A stretch of DNA of 64,000 bases from Sphingopyxis sp. PAMC25046. Lineage in GTDB: Bacteria; Pseudomonadota; Alphaproteobacteria; Sphingomonadales; Sphingomonadaceae. This document shows, piece by piece, positions 34,740 to 44,318 of this stretch (its first letter is position 1; each line of letters opens with the position of its first letter). The notes beneath the pieces are model-generated. The model saw nothing but the letters and a program-made list of their open reading frames with translations. It had not been told where the DNA came from and ran no database searches. The stretch covers positions 124,001 through 188,000 of the forward strand of contig NZ_CP039250.1 in NCBI RefSeq assembly GCF_004795895.1. Direction: 5' to 3'. Made by a program: the position numbers and the translations under genes.

Positions 34740-35518
34740 GCTACGAAACTCTCCTCGTCGAACAGAGCGGCGCCGTCACGCTGGTGACACTCAACCGCCC
34801 GCAGGCGCTCAACGCGCTCAACTCGGGCGTGCTTGACGATCTGATCGCCGCCTTTGCAGCCTTCGAGGCCGACGACAGCCAGCGCTGTGCCGTGCTCACC
34901 GGATCGGGCGACAAGGCCTTTGCCGCGGGCGCCGACATCAAGGAAATGGCCGACAAGCCGGCGTCCGATTTCTACCTCGAGGATTTCTTCTCGAAATGGA
35001 CGAGCGATTTCGTGAAGAAGATCCGCAAGCCGTGGATCGCCGCGGTCAACGGTTTTGCCTTGGGCGGCGGCTGCGAACTCGCGATGATGGCCGACTTCAT
35101 CATCGCGTCGGACAAGGCGAAATTCGGCCAGCCCGAAATCAAGCTCGGCGTCGCGCCGGGCATGGGCGGGTCGCAGCGGCTGACGCGCGCAATCGGCAAG
35201 GCGAAGGCGATGGAAATGTGCCTCACCGGCCGGATGATGGACGCCGCCGAAGCCGAACGCTCGGGCCTCGTTGCGCGCGTCGTCGAGCATGCGACACTCG
35301 TGGACGAAGCGGTGAAGACCGCGACCACGATCGCGTCGATGCCCCCGATGGCCGCGATGGTGAACAAGGACATGGTCAACGCCGCGTTCGAGACGACGCT
35401 CGACCAGGGCCTGATCTACGAACGCCGCCTGTTCCAGATCCTCGCCGCGACCGAAGACAAGGCCGAAGGCATGGCCGCCTTCATCGAAAAGCGCGAAGGC
35501 GTGTGGAAGGGTCGGTGA
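34736..35518 (+). CDS. Enoyl-CoA hydratase (short chain)
   Basis: 260 residues, ECHS1/PaaF type: [40 protein letters not shown] (first oxyanion loop), [18 protein letters not shown], and both catalytic glutamates in the regions GGGCELAM and [20 protein letters not shown]. In this operon it should hydrate methacrylyl-CoA to 3-hydroxyisobutyryl-CoA. The start overlaps the hydrolase stop (ATGA) and its stop overlaps the next GTG (GTGA). Confidence 0.93.
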   Translation: MSYETLLVEQSGAVTLVTLNRPQALNALNSGVLDDLIAAFAAFEADDSQRCAVLTGSGDKAFAAGADIKEMADKPASDFYLEDFFSKWTSDFVKKIRKPWIAAVNGFALGGGCELAMMADFIIASDKAKFGQPEIKLGVAPGMGGSQRLTRAIGKAKAMEMCLTGRMMDAAEAERSGLVARVVEHATLVDEAVKTATTIASMPPMAAMVNKDMVNAAFETTLDQGLIYERRLFQILAATEDKAEGMAAFIEKREGVWKGR

Positions 35519-35772
35519 TTGTCGGCATCGGCTATCTGGCGATAGGCATGCTGCTCTTCTGGGTCGGGTGGAATCACTGGCGATACCGGAAAGAAGAGAC
35601 GATCAGCTTGCTGGAGGCGGGAATTCTGAAAGCAACTGGCGTCGAACCGCTTCCTCCCAAAAGGCTCGATTGGCTCATCAAACATCTCCAAGCCATTCTT
35701 GGTTTCATGCTCGGCCCATTCTTTGCCTTTCTAGGCATAATCGTCATTCTCAGTGAATTGGAACTGCTATGA
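35515..35772 (+). CDS. Small two-helix membrane protein, unknown
   Basis: 85 residues from the GTG at 35515. Two hydrophobic helices ([18 protein letters not shown], about residues 2-19, and [20 protein letters not shown], about 62-81) flank a charged middle ([26 protein letters not shown]). No family recognised. It is locked between enoyl-CoA hydratase (GTGA overlap) and mmsB (ATGA overlap), so it is translated with them. By hand count its GC is about 51 percent, clearly below its neighbours, with many A/T third positions, hinting at a different origin. Confidence 0.7.
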   Translation: MIVGIGYLAIGMLLFWVGWNHWRYRKEETISLLEAGILKATGVEPLPPKRLDWLIKHLQAILGFMLGPFFAFLGIIVILSELELL

Positions 35773-36644
35773 AAATCGCCTTTATCGGACTCGGTAACAT
35801 GGGCGGCGGGATGGCCGCGAATCTGGCGAAGGCGGGGCACGAAGTCCGCGCCTTCGACCTCAGCGAAGAGGCGCTCGCGCGCGCCGTCGAGGCGGGCTGC
35901 GCGCGCGCCGCATCGGCCGCCCAAGCCGTGACCGGCGCCGAAGCCGTCGTCACCATGCTCCCCGCGGGCAAGCATGTCGCGGGTGTCTATGAAAGCGACG
36001 TCTTCCCCAACGCGGCGCCGGGCACCTTGCTGCTCGACTGCTCGACGATCGACGTCGCGACCGCGCGCGCCAATATCGAAGCCGCGACCGCCAAGGGCCT
36101 CGTCGCGGTCGACGCGCCCGTATCGGGCGGCATCGCCGCGGCCAATGCCGGCACGCTGACCTTCATGGTCGGCGGCACCGGCGAAGGCTTCGCGCGTGCC
36201 GAGCCGATCCTCGCCAAGATGGGCAAGGCGGTGATCCACGCCGGCGACGCGGGCGCGGGGCAGGCGGCGAAGATCTGCAACAACATGCTCCTCGGCGCCT
36301 CGATGGTCGCGACGTGCGAGACGCTCGCGCTGGCGCAGAAATTGGGGCTCGATCCGCAGAAATTCTTCGACATCGCCAGCGTGTCGTCGGGGCAGTGCTG
36401 GTCGCTTACCAGCTACGCGCCGCTCCCCGGAGTCGGCCCGACCACCCCGGCCGACAATGATTATAAGGGTGGTTTCGCCGCGGCGCTGATGCTCAAGGAT
36501 CTGCGCCTCGCGATGGAAGCGGCGGTGAGCGTCGACGCCGACGTCCCGATGGGGTCGAAGGCGCGCGAACTCTACGAAGCCTTCGTCGAGGCCGACAAGG
36601 ACGGCCGCGACTTTTCGGCGATCATCCAGACGCTGCAGGGCTGA
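35769..36644 (+). CDS. mmsB: 3-hydroxyisobutyrate dehydrogenase MmsB
   Basis: 291 residues. Rossmann start [20 protein letters not shown], the family sequence VDAPVSGGIAAANAGTLTFM (substrate site), the catalytic lysine in GAGQAAKICNNMLLG near residue 171, and the KDLRLAME/GSKARELYEAF C-terminal helices. It oxidises 3-hydroxyisobutyrate to methylmalonate semialdehyde, the MmsA substrate, closing the valine pathway encoded from 29.7 kb. Last gene of the operon. Confidence 0.95.
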   Translation: MKIAFIGLGNMGGGMAANLAKAGHEVRAFDLSEEALARAVEAGCARAASAAQAVTGAEAVVTMLPAGKHVAGVYESDVFPNAAPGTLLLDCSTIDVATARANIEAATAKGLVAVDAPVSGGIAAANAGTLTFMVGGTGEGFARAEPILAKMGKAVIHAGDAGAGQAAKICNNMLLGASMVATCETLALAQKLGLDPQKFFDIASVSSGQCWSLTSYAPLPGVGPTTPADNDYKGGFAAALMLKDLRLAMEAAVSVDADVPMGSKARELYEAFVEADKDGRDFSAIIQTLQG

Positions 36645-36661
36645 GGCCTTACACCCAACCC

Positions 36662-36733
36662 CGTTCGCATCGAGCGTAGTCGAGATGCGTCCGGCGCTGT
36701 GCTGGCGTGTCTCGACTAGGCTCGACACGAACG
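36662..36733. repeat. Extragenic inverted repeat (CGTTCG...GTCGAG type)
   Basis: CGTTCGCATCGAGCGTAGTC at the left pairs imperfectly with the right arm TCTCGACTAGGCTCGACACG followed by AACG, with about 22 bases between. This GTCGAG/CTCGAC double arm is a repeat type common between genes in sphingomonads and differs from the CACCCCGGA family. It follows mmsB and may act as a weak transcription stop. Confidence 0.7.
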
Positions 36734-36748
36734 TCAGGTTAGGCGGGT

Positions 36749-36985
36749 CTAGTAAAAATCCGCCGTCTCGCCGCCGTCGCGCCGCTCGGTGCGATGCACT
36801 TGCGTGGGCGCCCTGCGATCGCCGGTCCTGACTTCGATCCGGCCCTCCACCCGCCGCACCTCGGCGGGCGCCAATATCCGTGCGCGCGCCACGGCGACGG
36901 CAGTAGCCTGCGGCGCCGCCACGGGCGCGGCGGCCGGCGCGCTGCCAGCGAGCAAAAGGACGGCGAGGGCGGACATGGCGTGCAT
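36749..36985 (-). CDS. Small secreted protein, hypothetical
   Basis: 78 residues. N-terminal signal-like part MSALAVLLLAGSAPAAAPVA, then a basic, proline-poor tail (AEVRRVEGRIEVRTGDRRAP, ending ETADFY). No family recognised. Codon use and the signal peptide suggest a real gene, but it could be chance; nothing else explains 36749-36985. Confidence 0.5.
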   Translation of the reverse strand: MHAMSALAVLLLAGSAPAAAPVAAPQATAVAVARARILAPAEVRRVEGRIEVRTGDRRAPTQVHRTERRDGGETADFY

Positions 36986-37061
36986 GCTCTGCCCTAACGG
37001 CAGGTCTTGCCAGCGCTTTAACCCTGAATCGCAAGTTTTCGGTCGTGCCTCCGGCAGCGCG

Positions 37062-37106
37062 AAAGCAAAAGAAAGGCCGGCTGCCCCACGGCGGGACAGA
37101 CGGCCT
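37062..37106 (-). terminator. Intrinsic terminator after the acyl-CoA operon
   Basis: Read on the minus strand: AGGCCG-TCTGTCCC-GCCGT-GGGGCAGC-CGGCCT, a stem of about 13 pairs, followed by TTTCTTTTGC. It begins 25 bases after the stop of the FadJ-like gene and closes the seven-gene unit that starts near 45.6 kb. Confidence 0.85.
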
Positions 37107-37130
37107 GACTTTTGTAAGCGGCGAAGGGCT

Positions 37131-39164
37131 TTAGAAGCCCGACTTCGCCTCCGCTTTTTCCTTCAGCAGCGGCGCGACCGCAAATCCGTGCTTCTCGAGC
37201 GCCGCGACGATCTTGTCGGTGCCTTCCAGCCCGGCCCAGAACATCGGGCCGCCGCGATAGACCGGCCAGCCATAGCCATAGATCCACACGACATCGATAT
37301 CGCTCGCGCGCTGCGCCTTGCCTTCGGACAGGATCAGCGCACCCTCGTTGACCATCGGGTAAAGCGTGCGCTCGATGATCTCCTGGTCGGTGATCTCGCG
37401 CTTCTCGACCCCCGCCTTGCTGCGGAACTCCTCGATGATCTCGGCGACGCGCGGGCTTTCCGACGGGTTGCGCTTCTCGTCATAGTCGTAAAAGCCCGCC
37501 TGCTTCTTCTGGCCCCAGCGGCCCTCGGCGGCGAGCGCGTCGCGGATGCTTTCGATGCGGTTGGGGTCGCGGTGCCAGCCGATGTCGACACCGGCAAGGT
37601 CGCTCATCTGGAACGGCCCCATCGGCATGCCGAATTCGACATGCACCTTGTCGACCTGCGCCGGGGTCGCGCCTTCGAGCAGCAGCTTCATCGCCTCGAC
37701 CTGGCGGGGTTTCAGCATCCGGTTGCCGATGAAGCCGTCACACACGCCAGCGACGACCGCGACCTTCCCGATCTTCTTGCCGATCGCCATGGCAGTAGCG
37801 AGCGCGTCGGGCGCGGTCTTGTCGCCGCGCACGACCTCAAGCAGCTTCATGACATTGGCGGGCGAGAAGAAGTGCATGCCGAGCACGTCGCCGGGGCGGC
37901 TCGTCGCGGTCGCGATCTCGTCGATATCGAGGTAGCTGGTGTTCGACGCGAGGATCGCGCCGGGCTTCGCAATCTTGTCGAGCTTGCCGAAAATGTCCTT
38001 CTTGACGTCCATATTTTCATAGACCGCCTCGATGATCAGGTCGCAGTCGGCCAGGTCGTCGAGGCTGAGCGAGGGGGTGATCAGCCCCATCATAGCCTCG
38101 ACCTGTTCGGGCTTGAAGCGGCCCTTGGCGGCCGACGCGTCGTAATTCTTGCGCACGACACCCAGCCCGCGGTCGAGCGCGTCCTGTTGCATTTCGACGA
38201 TCGTGCACGGGATGCCCTTCTGCAGGAAGTTCATCATGATCCCGCCGCCCATCGTGCCGGCGCCGATGATGCCAACCTTCTTGATGTCGCGCAGGGCTGT
38301 GTCCTTGGGCAGGCCGTCGATCTTGGCCGCCTGACGCTCGGCGAAGAAGATGTGACGCTGCGCCGCCGACTGGCTGCCGAACATCAGCTTCATGAACTGC
38401 TCGCGCTCGAAGGCGAGGCCTTCTTCGAAGGGCAGGCGCGTCGCCGCCTCGACGCAGGCGAGGTTGGCATAGGGCGCCTCGAACCCGCGCCAGCGCTTGG
38501 CATTCTTGGCCTTGAGCTGTTCGATCACCGCCACGTCACCGAATACCGCACGTTCGCGCGTCGGGCGCGGGCCGTCGGCGATCTTGGCGCGGGCAAAGGC
38601 AATCGCGTCGGCGGCCAGGCTGTCCTCGCCCGCCAGTTCGTCCACCAGCCCCATTTCCTTCGCCTTCGGTGCCGGAACCGGATCGCCGGTCGAGGTCATC
38701 GTCGCCGCGGCTTCGACTCCGACGATGCGCGGCAGGCGCTGCGTGCCGCCCGCACCGGGCAGCAGGCCGAGCTTGACCTCGGGCACGCCGAGCTTTGCCG
38801 AGGGCACCGCGACGCGGTAATGACAGACGAGCGCGGTTTCGAGACCGCCGCCGAGCGCGGTGCCGTGGATCGCGGCGACGACGGGCTTCGATGCCGCCTC
38901 GATGCTGTTGAGCACCGCGTTGAAATCGGGGCCGCGCGGCGGCTTGCCGAATTCGCTGATGTCGGCGCCCGCGATGAAGGTCGCGCCGGCGCAGCGCAGC
39001 ACGATCGCCTTGACGCTGTCGTCGGCGAGCGCGGCGGTGAAATTATCTTCCAGCCCTTGGCGGACGTGCCAGCTCAGCGCGTTCACGGGAGGGTTGTTGA
39101 CGATGATGACGGCGATTTCGCCATCCTTTTCCATCGTGACGGAAAGGGGGGTGTCTTCGGTCAT
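37131..39164 (-). CDS. Bifunctional enoyl-CoA hydratase/3-hydroxyacyl-CoA dehydrogenase (FadJ/FadB type)
   Basis: 677 residues. The N-terminal crotonase domain (1 to about 190; [54 protein letters not shown]) carries the hydratase. A Rossmann dehydrogenase domain (about 295-470; [64 protein letters not shown] with the catalytic His) is followed by two C-terminal helical domains ([26 protein letters not shown]). It performs two successive beta-oxidation steps. Last gene before the terminator; 24 bases after the serine hydrolase gene. Confidence 0.94.
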   Translation of the reverse strand: MTEDTPLSVTMEKDGEIAVIIVNNPPVNALSWHVRQGLEDNFTAALADDSVKAIVLRCAGATFIAGADISEFGKPPRGPDFNAVLNSIEAASKPVVAAIHGTALGGGLETALVCHYRVAVPSAKLGVPEVKLGLLPGAGGTQRLPRIVGVEAAATMTSTGDPVPAPKAKEMGLVDELAGEDSLAADAIAFARAKIADGPRPTRERAVFGDVAVIEQLKAKNAKRWRGFEAPYANLACVEAATRLPFEEGLAFEREQFMKLMFGSQSAAQRHIFFAERQAAKIDGLPKDTALRDIKKVGIIGAGTMGGGIMMNFLQKGIPCTIVEMQQDALDRGLGVVRKNYDASAAKGRFKPEQVEAMMGLITPSLSLDDLADCDLIIEAVYENMDVKKDIFGKLDKIAKPGAILASNTSYLDIDEIATATSRPGDVLGMHFFSPANVMKLLEVVRGDKTAPDALATAMAIGKKIGKVAVVAGVCDGFIGNRMLKPRQVEAMKLLLEGATPAQVDKVHVEFGMPMGPFQMSDLAGVDIGWHRDPNRIESIRDALAAEGRWGQKKQAGFYDYDEKRNPSESPRVAEIIEEFRSKAGVEKREITDQEIIERTLYPMVNEGALILSEGKAQRASDIDVVWIYGYGWPVYRGGPMFWAGLEGTDKIVAALEKHGFAVAPLLKEKAEAKSGF

Positions 39165-39188
39165 GGGAGAACTCCTTGGGTCTAAATG

Positions 39189-40391
39189 TCAGTCATCAAT
39201 CGCGGCGTGGATCAGCGTCTTGACCTCGCGCCGCACGGGATAGGTGGAGGAGGGCATGAGCTGGGTCATGAAGACCATGCAGATTTCCTCGACCGGATCG
39301 ACGAAGAAGCCGGTCGAGAACATGCCGCCCCAGTAAAAGTCGCCCGCCGAGCCGGGAATGCCCGCGCGCGCCGGGTCGAGCGTGACCGCAAAGCCGAGCC
39401 CGAAGCCGACCCCGGCATTCTCGTCTTCGGAAAAAATGCCGACGCTATGCTGGGTCAAATCGCCGCCGCCGACAAGGTGGTTCGACGTCATCAGGTCGAG
39501 CGTCTTGCGGCTGACGATCCGCACATCGCCATATTTGCCGCCGCCGAGCAGCATCAGGCAGAAGCGGTGATAATCATCGAGCGTCGAGGCAAGCCCGCCG
39601 CCGCCCGAGTGGAAGCTGCGATCCTTCGCCCAGCGGCTGCGCGCGCCGCCGTCGAAGCCCTGCATCTTGTCCTTGGGGTGAAAAGCATAGGCGTCGGTCA
39701 GGCGGTGCTGCTGGTCGGCGGGCACCTTGAACCCGGTATCGACCATGCCGAGCGGGCCGCAGATGCGCTCTTGCAGCACGTCGCCAAAGGGTTTGCCCTC
39801 GATCCGCTCGATCACCGCGCCGAGCACATCGGTCGCCATCGAATAATTCCAGTGCGCGCCGGGGTCGAATTGCAGCGGGATTTTCGCGAGGTCGGCGATG
39901 AAGCTGTCCATCGCATAATCGGCGTCGAAATCGTCGATCCGCGCCTTGCGATAGGCGGCATCGACCGGGGTGCGCTCCTGGAAACCATAGGTCAGCCCCG
40001 CGGTGTGGCGCAGCAGGTCGACCATGCGGATCGGCTGCGCCGGCGGCCGCGTCAGGAACGGGACGTTGCCACCGCCCGCAACGAAGACGCCGGTGTCCTT
40101 GAATTCGGGACAAAATTTGACCAGCGGATCCGACAGCGCGACCTTGCCCTCCTCGACCAGCATCATGAAGGCGATGCTGGTGATCGGCTTGGTCATGCTC
40201 GCGATCCGGAAGATTGCATCCTCCTTCAGCGCTTCGCCCGGCCGCGCTTCGCCGATGCACGAGCGATGCGCGATCTCGCCGCGCCGCGACACGAGCGTCG
40301 CCGCGTGCGGCAGCCGACCGGTGTCGACATATTTGGCGGCGAGAAAGGCGGGGATGCGGCCCAGCCGCGTCGTGTCGAATCCATGTGTCAT
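39189..40391 (-). CDS. Serine hydrolase of the beta-lactamase/class C (EstB-like) fold
   Basis: About 400 residues from the ATG at 40391 ([20 protein letters not shown]). The catalytic SxxK is in [16 protein letters not shown] (Ser near 77), the tyrosine motif in [19 protein letters not shown], and a late [15 protein letters not shown] replaces the KTG box, as in EstB-type esterases rather than true beta-lactamases. No signal peptide is seen, so it is likely cytoplasmic. Inside the acyl-CoA operon it could hydrolyse an ester or lactone that feeds the pathway; the substrate is inferred. Confidence 0.85.
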   Translation of the reverse strand: MTHGFDTTRLGRIPAFLAAKYVDTGRLPHAATLVSRRGEIAHRSCIGEARPGEALKEDAIFRIASMTKPITSIAFMMLVEEGKVALSDPLVKFCPEFKDTGVFVAGGGNVPFLTRPPAQPIRMVDLLRHTAGLTYGFQERTPVDAAYRKARIDDFDADYAMDSFIADLAKIPLQFDPGAHWNYSMATDVLGAVIERIEGKPFGDVLQERICGPLGMVDTGFKVPADQQHRLTDAYAFHPKDKMQGFDGGARSRWAKDRSFHSGGGGLASTLDDYHRFCLMLLGGGKYGDVRIVSRKTLDLMTSNHLVGGGDLTQHSVGIFSEDENAGVGFGLGFAVTLDPARAGIPGSAGDFYWGGMFSTGFFVDPVEEICMVFMTQLMPSSTYPVRREVKTLIHAAIDD

Positions 40392-40404
40392 GCGTGGCTG
40401 CCTA

Positions 40405-41208
40405 TCAGTGCGAGGTCTGGCCAAGCAACTGGCGCGTCACCGGATGCGAGCTGGTGAGGCCGCCATCGACCGCGATCGCCTGCCCGTTGACATAGCTCGC
40501 CTGATCGCTCGCGAGGAACAGTGCGACATTGGCGAGCTCCTCGGGCTGCGCCGCGCGGCGGAGCGGGTTGAGCTGACCGAGCTTGTGCGTGACCTCCTTG
40601 GCGCGCGCATAGTCGAAGGTCGGCTTGGTCATCCCCGTTTCGGTAAGGCCGGGGCACACCGCATTGACGCGCACGCCGCTGGTCGACAGCTGCTGCGCCG
40701 CGACCTTCGCGAGGTTGATCACCCCCGCCTTCGACGCCGAATAGGCGCCGGGACCCGCGCCCGAATTGATCCCCGCGACACTCGCGGTCAGCACGATCGC
40801 GCCGCCGCGGCCCTGGTCGACCATCGCCTTGCCGGCGTGCTTCACCATCAGCGCGGGGCCGATCAGGTTGACGCGCAGCGTTTCGGCCCATTGGGCGGGA
40901 TCGAAATCGAAGATCCCGCCCATGTCGCCGATGATCCCGGCGTTCGCGAAGGCGACGTCGAGTGCGCCGAAATTATCCTTAGCGGCCGCGACGAGCGAGG
41001 CGACATCGGCCTCGACGCCCGCGTCGATCTCGAGCGCGACGACTTCGCCGCCGGCATCCTTCACCAGCTTCGCCGTGTCATGCACCGCCGCCGTCTTGTC
41101 GCCGATGACCAGCTTCGCGCCTTCGGCGGCGAAGCGCAGCGCGCTCGCGCGGCCGATGCCGCTGCCCGCACCCGTGATGATCGCAACCTTGCCGTCCAAC
41201 GCGCCCAT
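40405..41208 (-). CDS. Short-chain dehydrogenase/reductase (SDR)
   Basis: 267 residues starting [20 protein letters not shown]. Cofactor motif TGAGSGIG, the acidic residue after the second strand (VIGDKTAA) suggesting NAD preference, NAG in [12 protein letters not shown], catalytic Ser in [12 protein letters not shown] and YxxxK in [13 protein letters not shown]. The ATG at 41208 has GGAGG 6 bases upstream; the ATG one codon earlier overlaps the preceding stop. It is probably a 3- or 4-hydroxyacyl oxidoreductase of the operon; the substrate is not readable. Confidence 0.88.
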   Translation of the reverse strand: MGALDGKVAIITGAGSGIGRASALRFAAEGAKLVIGDKTAAVHDTAKLVKDAGGEVVALEIDAGVEADVASLVAAAKDNFGALDVAFANAGIIGDMGGIFDFDPAQWAETLRVNLIGPALMVKHAGKAMVDQGRGGAIVLTASVAGINSGAGPGAYSASKAGVINLAKVAAQQLSTSGVRVNAVCPGLTETGMTKPTFDYARAKEVTHKLGQLNPLRRAAQPEELANVALFLASDQASYVNGQAIAVDGGLTSSHPVTRQLLGQTSH

Positions 41209-41984
41209 CATGCGCCTCCCGAAATCGTGGCTCCGCCATCGCACACGATGGTCTGGCCGGTGGTGAATGCCCCCGCCTTGCTGGCAAGGAAGACCGCGGC
41301 GCCCGCAATTTCGTGCGGCTCGCCGATGCGCTTCAGCGTCGATGCCGCGGTCGAGCGTTTGAGATTCTCGGGATTTTCCCACAAGGCGCGCGCCATGTCG
41401 GTGCGGATCAGGCCCGGCGCGATGCAGTTGACGCGCACGCCGCGCGGCCCGAATTCGACCGAGAAATTGCGCGCAACCTGCATGTCGGCGGCCTTCGAAA
41501 TGCCATAGGCGCCGATGATCGGCGATCCCTTGAGCCCGCCGATCGAGCTGATGATCGTGATCGACCCTTCGCCGCATTCGAGCATTTCGGGCGCGACCAT
41601 CGAAATCAGCCAGTGGTTGGACAGGATATTATTGTCCATGATCTTGCGGAACTGGTCGTCGCTGATCCCGAGCCCGGGACCATAATAGGGGTTCGACGCG
41701 GCGTTGCAGACGAGCGCGGTGATCTTGCCGAAGACGGCGCGCGTCTCGTTCACGAGGTTCTGGAGATCGTCCTTTGACGAGATGTTCGCGGCGACCGAAA
41801 TCGCCGTGCCCTCGCCGAACTTGGCGTTGATCTCCGCTGCGGTGGCGTCGCAAGCATCCTGCTTGCGGCTTGAAATCACGACCTTCGCGCCCTGCTCGGC
41901 CATCGCTTCGGCGGTCGCCTTGCCGATGCCGCGCGACGATCCGGTGATCAGCGCGACCTGCCCGGTCATGTCGAACAGGCTCAT
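41208..41984 (-). CDS. Short-chain dehydrogenase/reductase (SDR)
   Basis: 258 residues, [31 protein letters not shown] followed by [12 protein letters not shown] (arginine, so NADPH type), [14 protein letters not shown] in place of the usual NNAG, catalytic Ser in [12 protein letters not shown] and [11 protein letters not shown]. It resembles the SDR group found beside acyl-CoA dehydrogenases in ACAD11-like operons. The start overlaps the kinase stop (ATGA) and its stop abuts the next SDR, so these three genes are tightly coupled. Confidence 0.88.
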   Translation of the reverse strand: MSLFDMTGQVALITGSSRGIGKATAEAMAEQGAKVVISSRKQDACDATAAEINAKFGEGTAISVAANISSKDDLQNLVNETRAVFGKITALVCNAASNPYYGPGLGISDDQFRKIMDNNILSNHWLISMVAPEMLECGEGSITIISSIGGLKGSPIIGAYGISKAADMQVARNFSVEFGPRGVRVNCIAPGLIRTDMARALWENPENLKRSTAASTLKRIGEPHEIAGAAVFLASKAGAFTTGQTIVCDGGATISGGA

Positions 41985-43048
41985 GCGCCGGCCTTTCGTG
42001 CGAAGTCCCACGCCTTTTCGGCGAGCGGACGGACGCGTTCGGACATGTCTTTCGCGTGCTGCGACGAGGCGGTGCCTTCGATCACGCGCTTCTTGATGCC
42101 CTGGATGATTCCCGCGAGGCGGAAGAAATTATAGGCGAAATACCAGTTCATGTCGGGCACCCCGTCGCGGCCCGTGGCTTGGCAATAGCGTTCGACCATC
42201 TCGTCGAGTTCGGGAATGCCGAGCGCCTTGCGATCGAGGTCCGAAACGCCCGAGCGTCCGCCATTCTCGGTGACCCACGCCATCGCGACATAGGTGAAAT
42301 CGGCGAGTGGATCGCCGAGCGTCGACAGCTCCCAGTCGAGGACCGCGAGCACCTCTGGGCGGTCCTTCGCAAAGATCATATTGTCGATGCGGTAATCGCC
42401 GTGGACGACGCTGGTACGCGTCTGCTCGGGCAAGGTCGCGGGCAGCCACGCGATCAGCTGCTCCATCTCGTCCATCGTCTCGGTTTCGGAGAGGCGGTAC
42501 TGCTTGGTCCAGCGATCGACCTGGCGCCCGAAATAATTGCCGGGTTTGCCGAAGTCGCTGAGCCCAGCCGCTTCGATATCGACGCTGTGCAGCGCAGCGA
42601 GTGTATCGATCATCGCCTCATAGGTCGCGCGGCGGTTCTCCGGCGTCGATCCGGGCATCGCGCCATCCCAGATCGTATGGCCGTCGACCATCCCCATCAC
42701 ATAGAACCAGCTGCCGACCACCGAATCATCGGTGCAGAGGCCATATTGGCGCGCGACGGGGAAGCCCATTTTATGCAGGCCTGCCTGCACCTTATACTCG
42801 CGATCGACCGCATGCGCCGAGGGCAGCAGTGGGCCGAAGGGCTTGCGGCGCAGCACATAATTGCCCGACGGCGCCGAAATCTTGTACGTCGGGTTCGACT
42901 GGCCGCCGGCGAACTTGCCCTGCGTCAGCGGGCCTTCGAAGCCCTCGACATTGGCTTCCATCCATGCGGTCAGCTTCGCCTCGTCGAGCACATCGGCGCC
43001 CTCGGGCGCGACGGTGCCGCTGAAGGCCTTTTGCGCGTCCAAGGTCAT
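41981..43048 (-). CDS. APH-fold phosphotransferase, ACAD10/11 N-terminal (LvaA) type
   Basis: 355 residues. Aminoglycoside-phosphotransferase/choline-kinase fold: FAGGQSNPTYKISAPSGNYV (nucleotide loop), LRRKPFGPLLPSAHAVDREY (lysine and helix), catalytic HGDYRIDNMIF with Asp and Asn, then VLDWELSTLGDPLADF with the metal Asp. This exact set matches the kinase domain of ACAD10/ACAD11 and bacterial LvaA, which phosphorylate 4-hydroxyacyl-CoAs; it does not match antibiotic-resistance kinases. The acyl-CoA dehydrogenase half is encoded separately at 44319-45608 in the same direction. Role inferred from family and context. Confidence 0.85.
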   Translation of the reverse strand: MTLDAQKAFSGTVAPEGADVLDEAKLTAWMEANVEGFEGPLTQGKFAGGQSNPTYKISAPSGNYVLRRKPFGPLLPSAHAVDREYKVQAGLHKMGFPVARQYGLCTDDSVVGSWFYVMGMVDGHTIWDGAMPGSTPENRRATYEAMIDTLAALHSVDIEAAGLSDFGKPGNYFGRQVDRWTKQYRLSETETMDEMEQLIAWLPATLPEQTRTSVVHGDYRIDNMIFAKDRPEVLAVLDWELSTLGDPLADFTYVAMAWVTENGGRSGVSDLDRKALGIPELDEMVERYCQATGRDGVPDMNWYFAYNFFRLAGIIQGIKKRVIEGTASSQHAKDMSERVRPLAEKAWDFARKAGA

Positions 43049-43070
43049 GCGTTCCTCCCTGCGCGAAGCG

Positions 43071-43172
43071 TGGGGAGGGGGACCATGCGAAGCATGGTGG
43101 AGGGGCCGCCGAAGAAGGAGGCGAGCTGCGCTCGCTGCCCCTCCACCAGCCTGCGGCCGGTCCCCCTCCCCA
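43071..43172. repeat. Nested inverted repeat between ADH and kinase genes
   Basis: Outer arms TGGGGAGGGGGACC (43071-43084) and GGTCCCCCTCCCCA (43159-43172), inner arms TGGTGGAGGGG (43095-43105) and CCCCTCCACCA (43138-43148), with a small GCGAGC/GCTCGC hairpin in the centre. Together they can fold into a long cruciform or RNA stem. It fills most of the only sizeable gap (43049-43205) in the operon. Confidence 0.8.
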
Positions 43173-43205
43173 TCTTCGACGGGGAGGATTGGGGGAAATG
43201 CGCCA

Positions 43206-44297
43206 TCACTGGTCGAACACGATCACCGACCGTGCGGCGTCGCCCTTTCGCATCTTGTCGAAGCCTTCGTTGACCTTGGCGAGCGAGATCGTCTCGGCGA
43301 CGATCGAGTCGAGGTCGAGCAGCCCGCGCAGGTAGAAATCGACGAGGCGCGGGATGTCGACGGGGAAGCGGTTGCCGCCCATGATCGCGCCCTGCAGTTT
43401 CTTGCCCGAAAGCAGGTCCATTGCGCTGAGGCCGACCTTCTCGGCGAGCGGCATCATGCCGAGGATCGTCGCGGTGCCGCCGCGGCGGAGCGACGCGACC
43501 GCGAGGCTCGCCGAGGCGGGACGCCCCACGGCCTCGATCGCATGGTCGACGCCGCCCTTGCTGATTTCAACGATCTGCTTCGCGGCGTCGTCCGATAGCG
43601 CATCGACGACATCGGTCGCGCCCAGCTTCTTCGCCAGTTCGCGCTTTTCGGGAACCGGATCGGCGGCGATGATGCGCCCCGCACCCGCGATCTTCGCGGC
43701 GTTGATCGTCGCGAGGCCAACGCCGCCGCAGCCGACGACCGCGACGGTCTCGCCCGGCGTCACCTTGCACGCGTTGAAGATCGTGCCCGCGCCCGTCGTC
43801 ACCGCGCAGCCGATCACCGCGGCGCGGTCGAGCGGCATGTCGGGGTCGATCGCGACGCACGCATGTTCGTGGACGAGCATCGTCTCCGAAAAGGCCGAGA
43901 GGTTGAGCATCTGGTTCACCGGCGATCCGTCGGGGCGCGTGATGCGCGGCGCCGATCCCGCCGGCCGCCGCGTGTCGCCGCCCATGCACAAAGACATGCG
44001 CCCGCTAACGCAAAACTCGCAGTGACCGCAGAAAGCCGACAGGCAGGTGACGACCGCGTCGCCGACCTTCACCGTGCGTACTTCGCTGCCGACCGCCTCG
44101 ACGATGCCCGCCGCCTCATGGCCGGGGATCGCGGGGAGCGGGTGCGGATAGGCGCCGTCGATGAAATGCAGGTCCGAATGGCAAAGCCCGCACGCCGCGG
44201 TGCGGATGCGCACCTCATGCGGGCCGCAGTCGGCAACGACGACGTCCTCGACGGACAATGGCTTGCCCGGCTCGATCAGGATCGCGGCTTTGGTCAC
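43206..44297 (-). CDS. Zinc-dependent alcohol dehydrogenase (class III-like MDR)
   Basis: 363 residues of the medium-chain family. Catalytic zinc ligands in AACGLCHSDLHFIDG (Cys) and PGHEAAGIVEAVGS (His/Glu); the structural zinc loop C-x2-C-x2-C-x7-C is in FCGHCEFCVSGRMSLC; a later Cys in VIGCAVTTGAGTIFNACKV and the NAD fold VAVVGCGGVGLATINAAKIA complete the set. It oxidises primary alcohols or hydroxyacyl derivatives with NAD. Position 21 bases after the ACAD11-like gene places it in the same unit. Confidence 0.92.
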   Translation of the reverse strand: MTKAAILIEPGKPLSVEDVVVADCGPHEVRIRTAACGLCHSDLHFIDGAYPHPLPAIPGHEAAGIVEAVGSEVRTVKVGDAVVTCLSAFCGHCEFCVSGRMSLCMGGDTRRPAGSAPRITRPDGSPVNQMLNLSAFSETMLVHEHACVAIDPDMPLDRAAVIGCAVTTGAGTIFNACKVTPGETVAVVGCGGVGLATINAAKIAGAGRIIAADPVPEKRELAKKLGATDVVDALSDDAAKQIVEISKGGVDHAIEAVGRPASASLAVASLRRGGTATILGMMPLAEKVGLSAMDLLSGKKLQGAIMGGNRFPVDIPRLVDFYLRGLLDLDSIVAETISLAKVNEGFDKMRKGDAARSVIVFDQ

Positions 44298-44318
44298 ACT
44301 ATCTCTCCGGTTCTGGTT

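Noticed and set aside
36789..39185. Open frame of 798 codons opposite the FadJ-like gene
   Set aside because: Shadow frame. The bifunctional beta-oxidation protein on the other strand has all catalytic motifs.
39189..40391. Beta-lactamase-fold gene as an antibiotic-resistance factor
   Set aside because: No signal peptide, no KTG box, YSM in place of YxN, and a position inside an acyl-CoA operon point to an esterase or lactonase.
41981..43048. APH-fold gene as an aminoglycoside-resistance kinase
   Set aside because: The HGDYRIDN/DWELSTLGDP set and the neighbouring acyl-CoA genes fit the ACAD10/11-LvaA group, not resistance enzymes.
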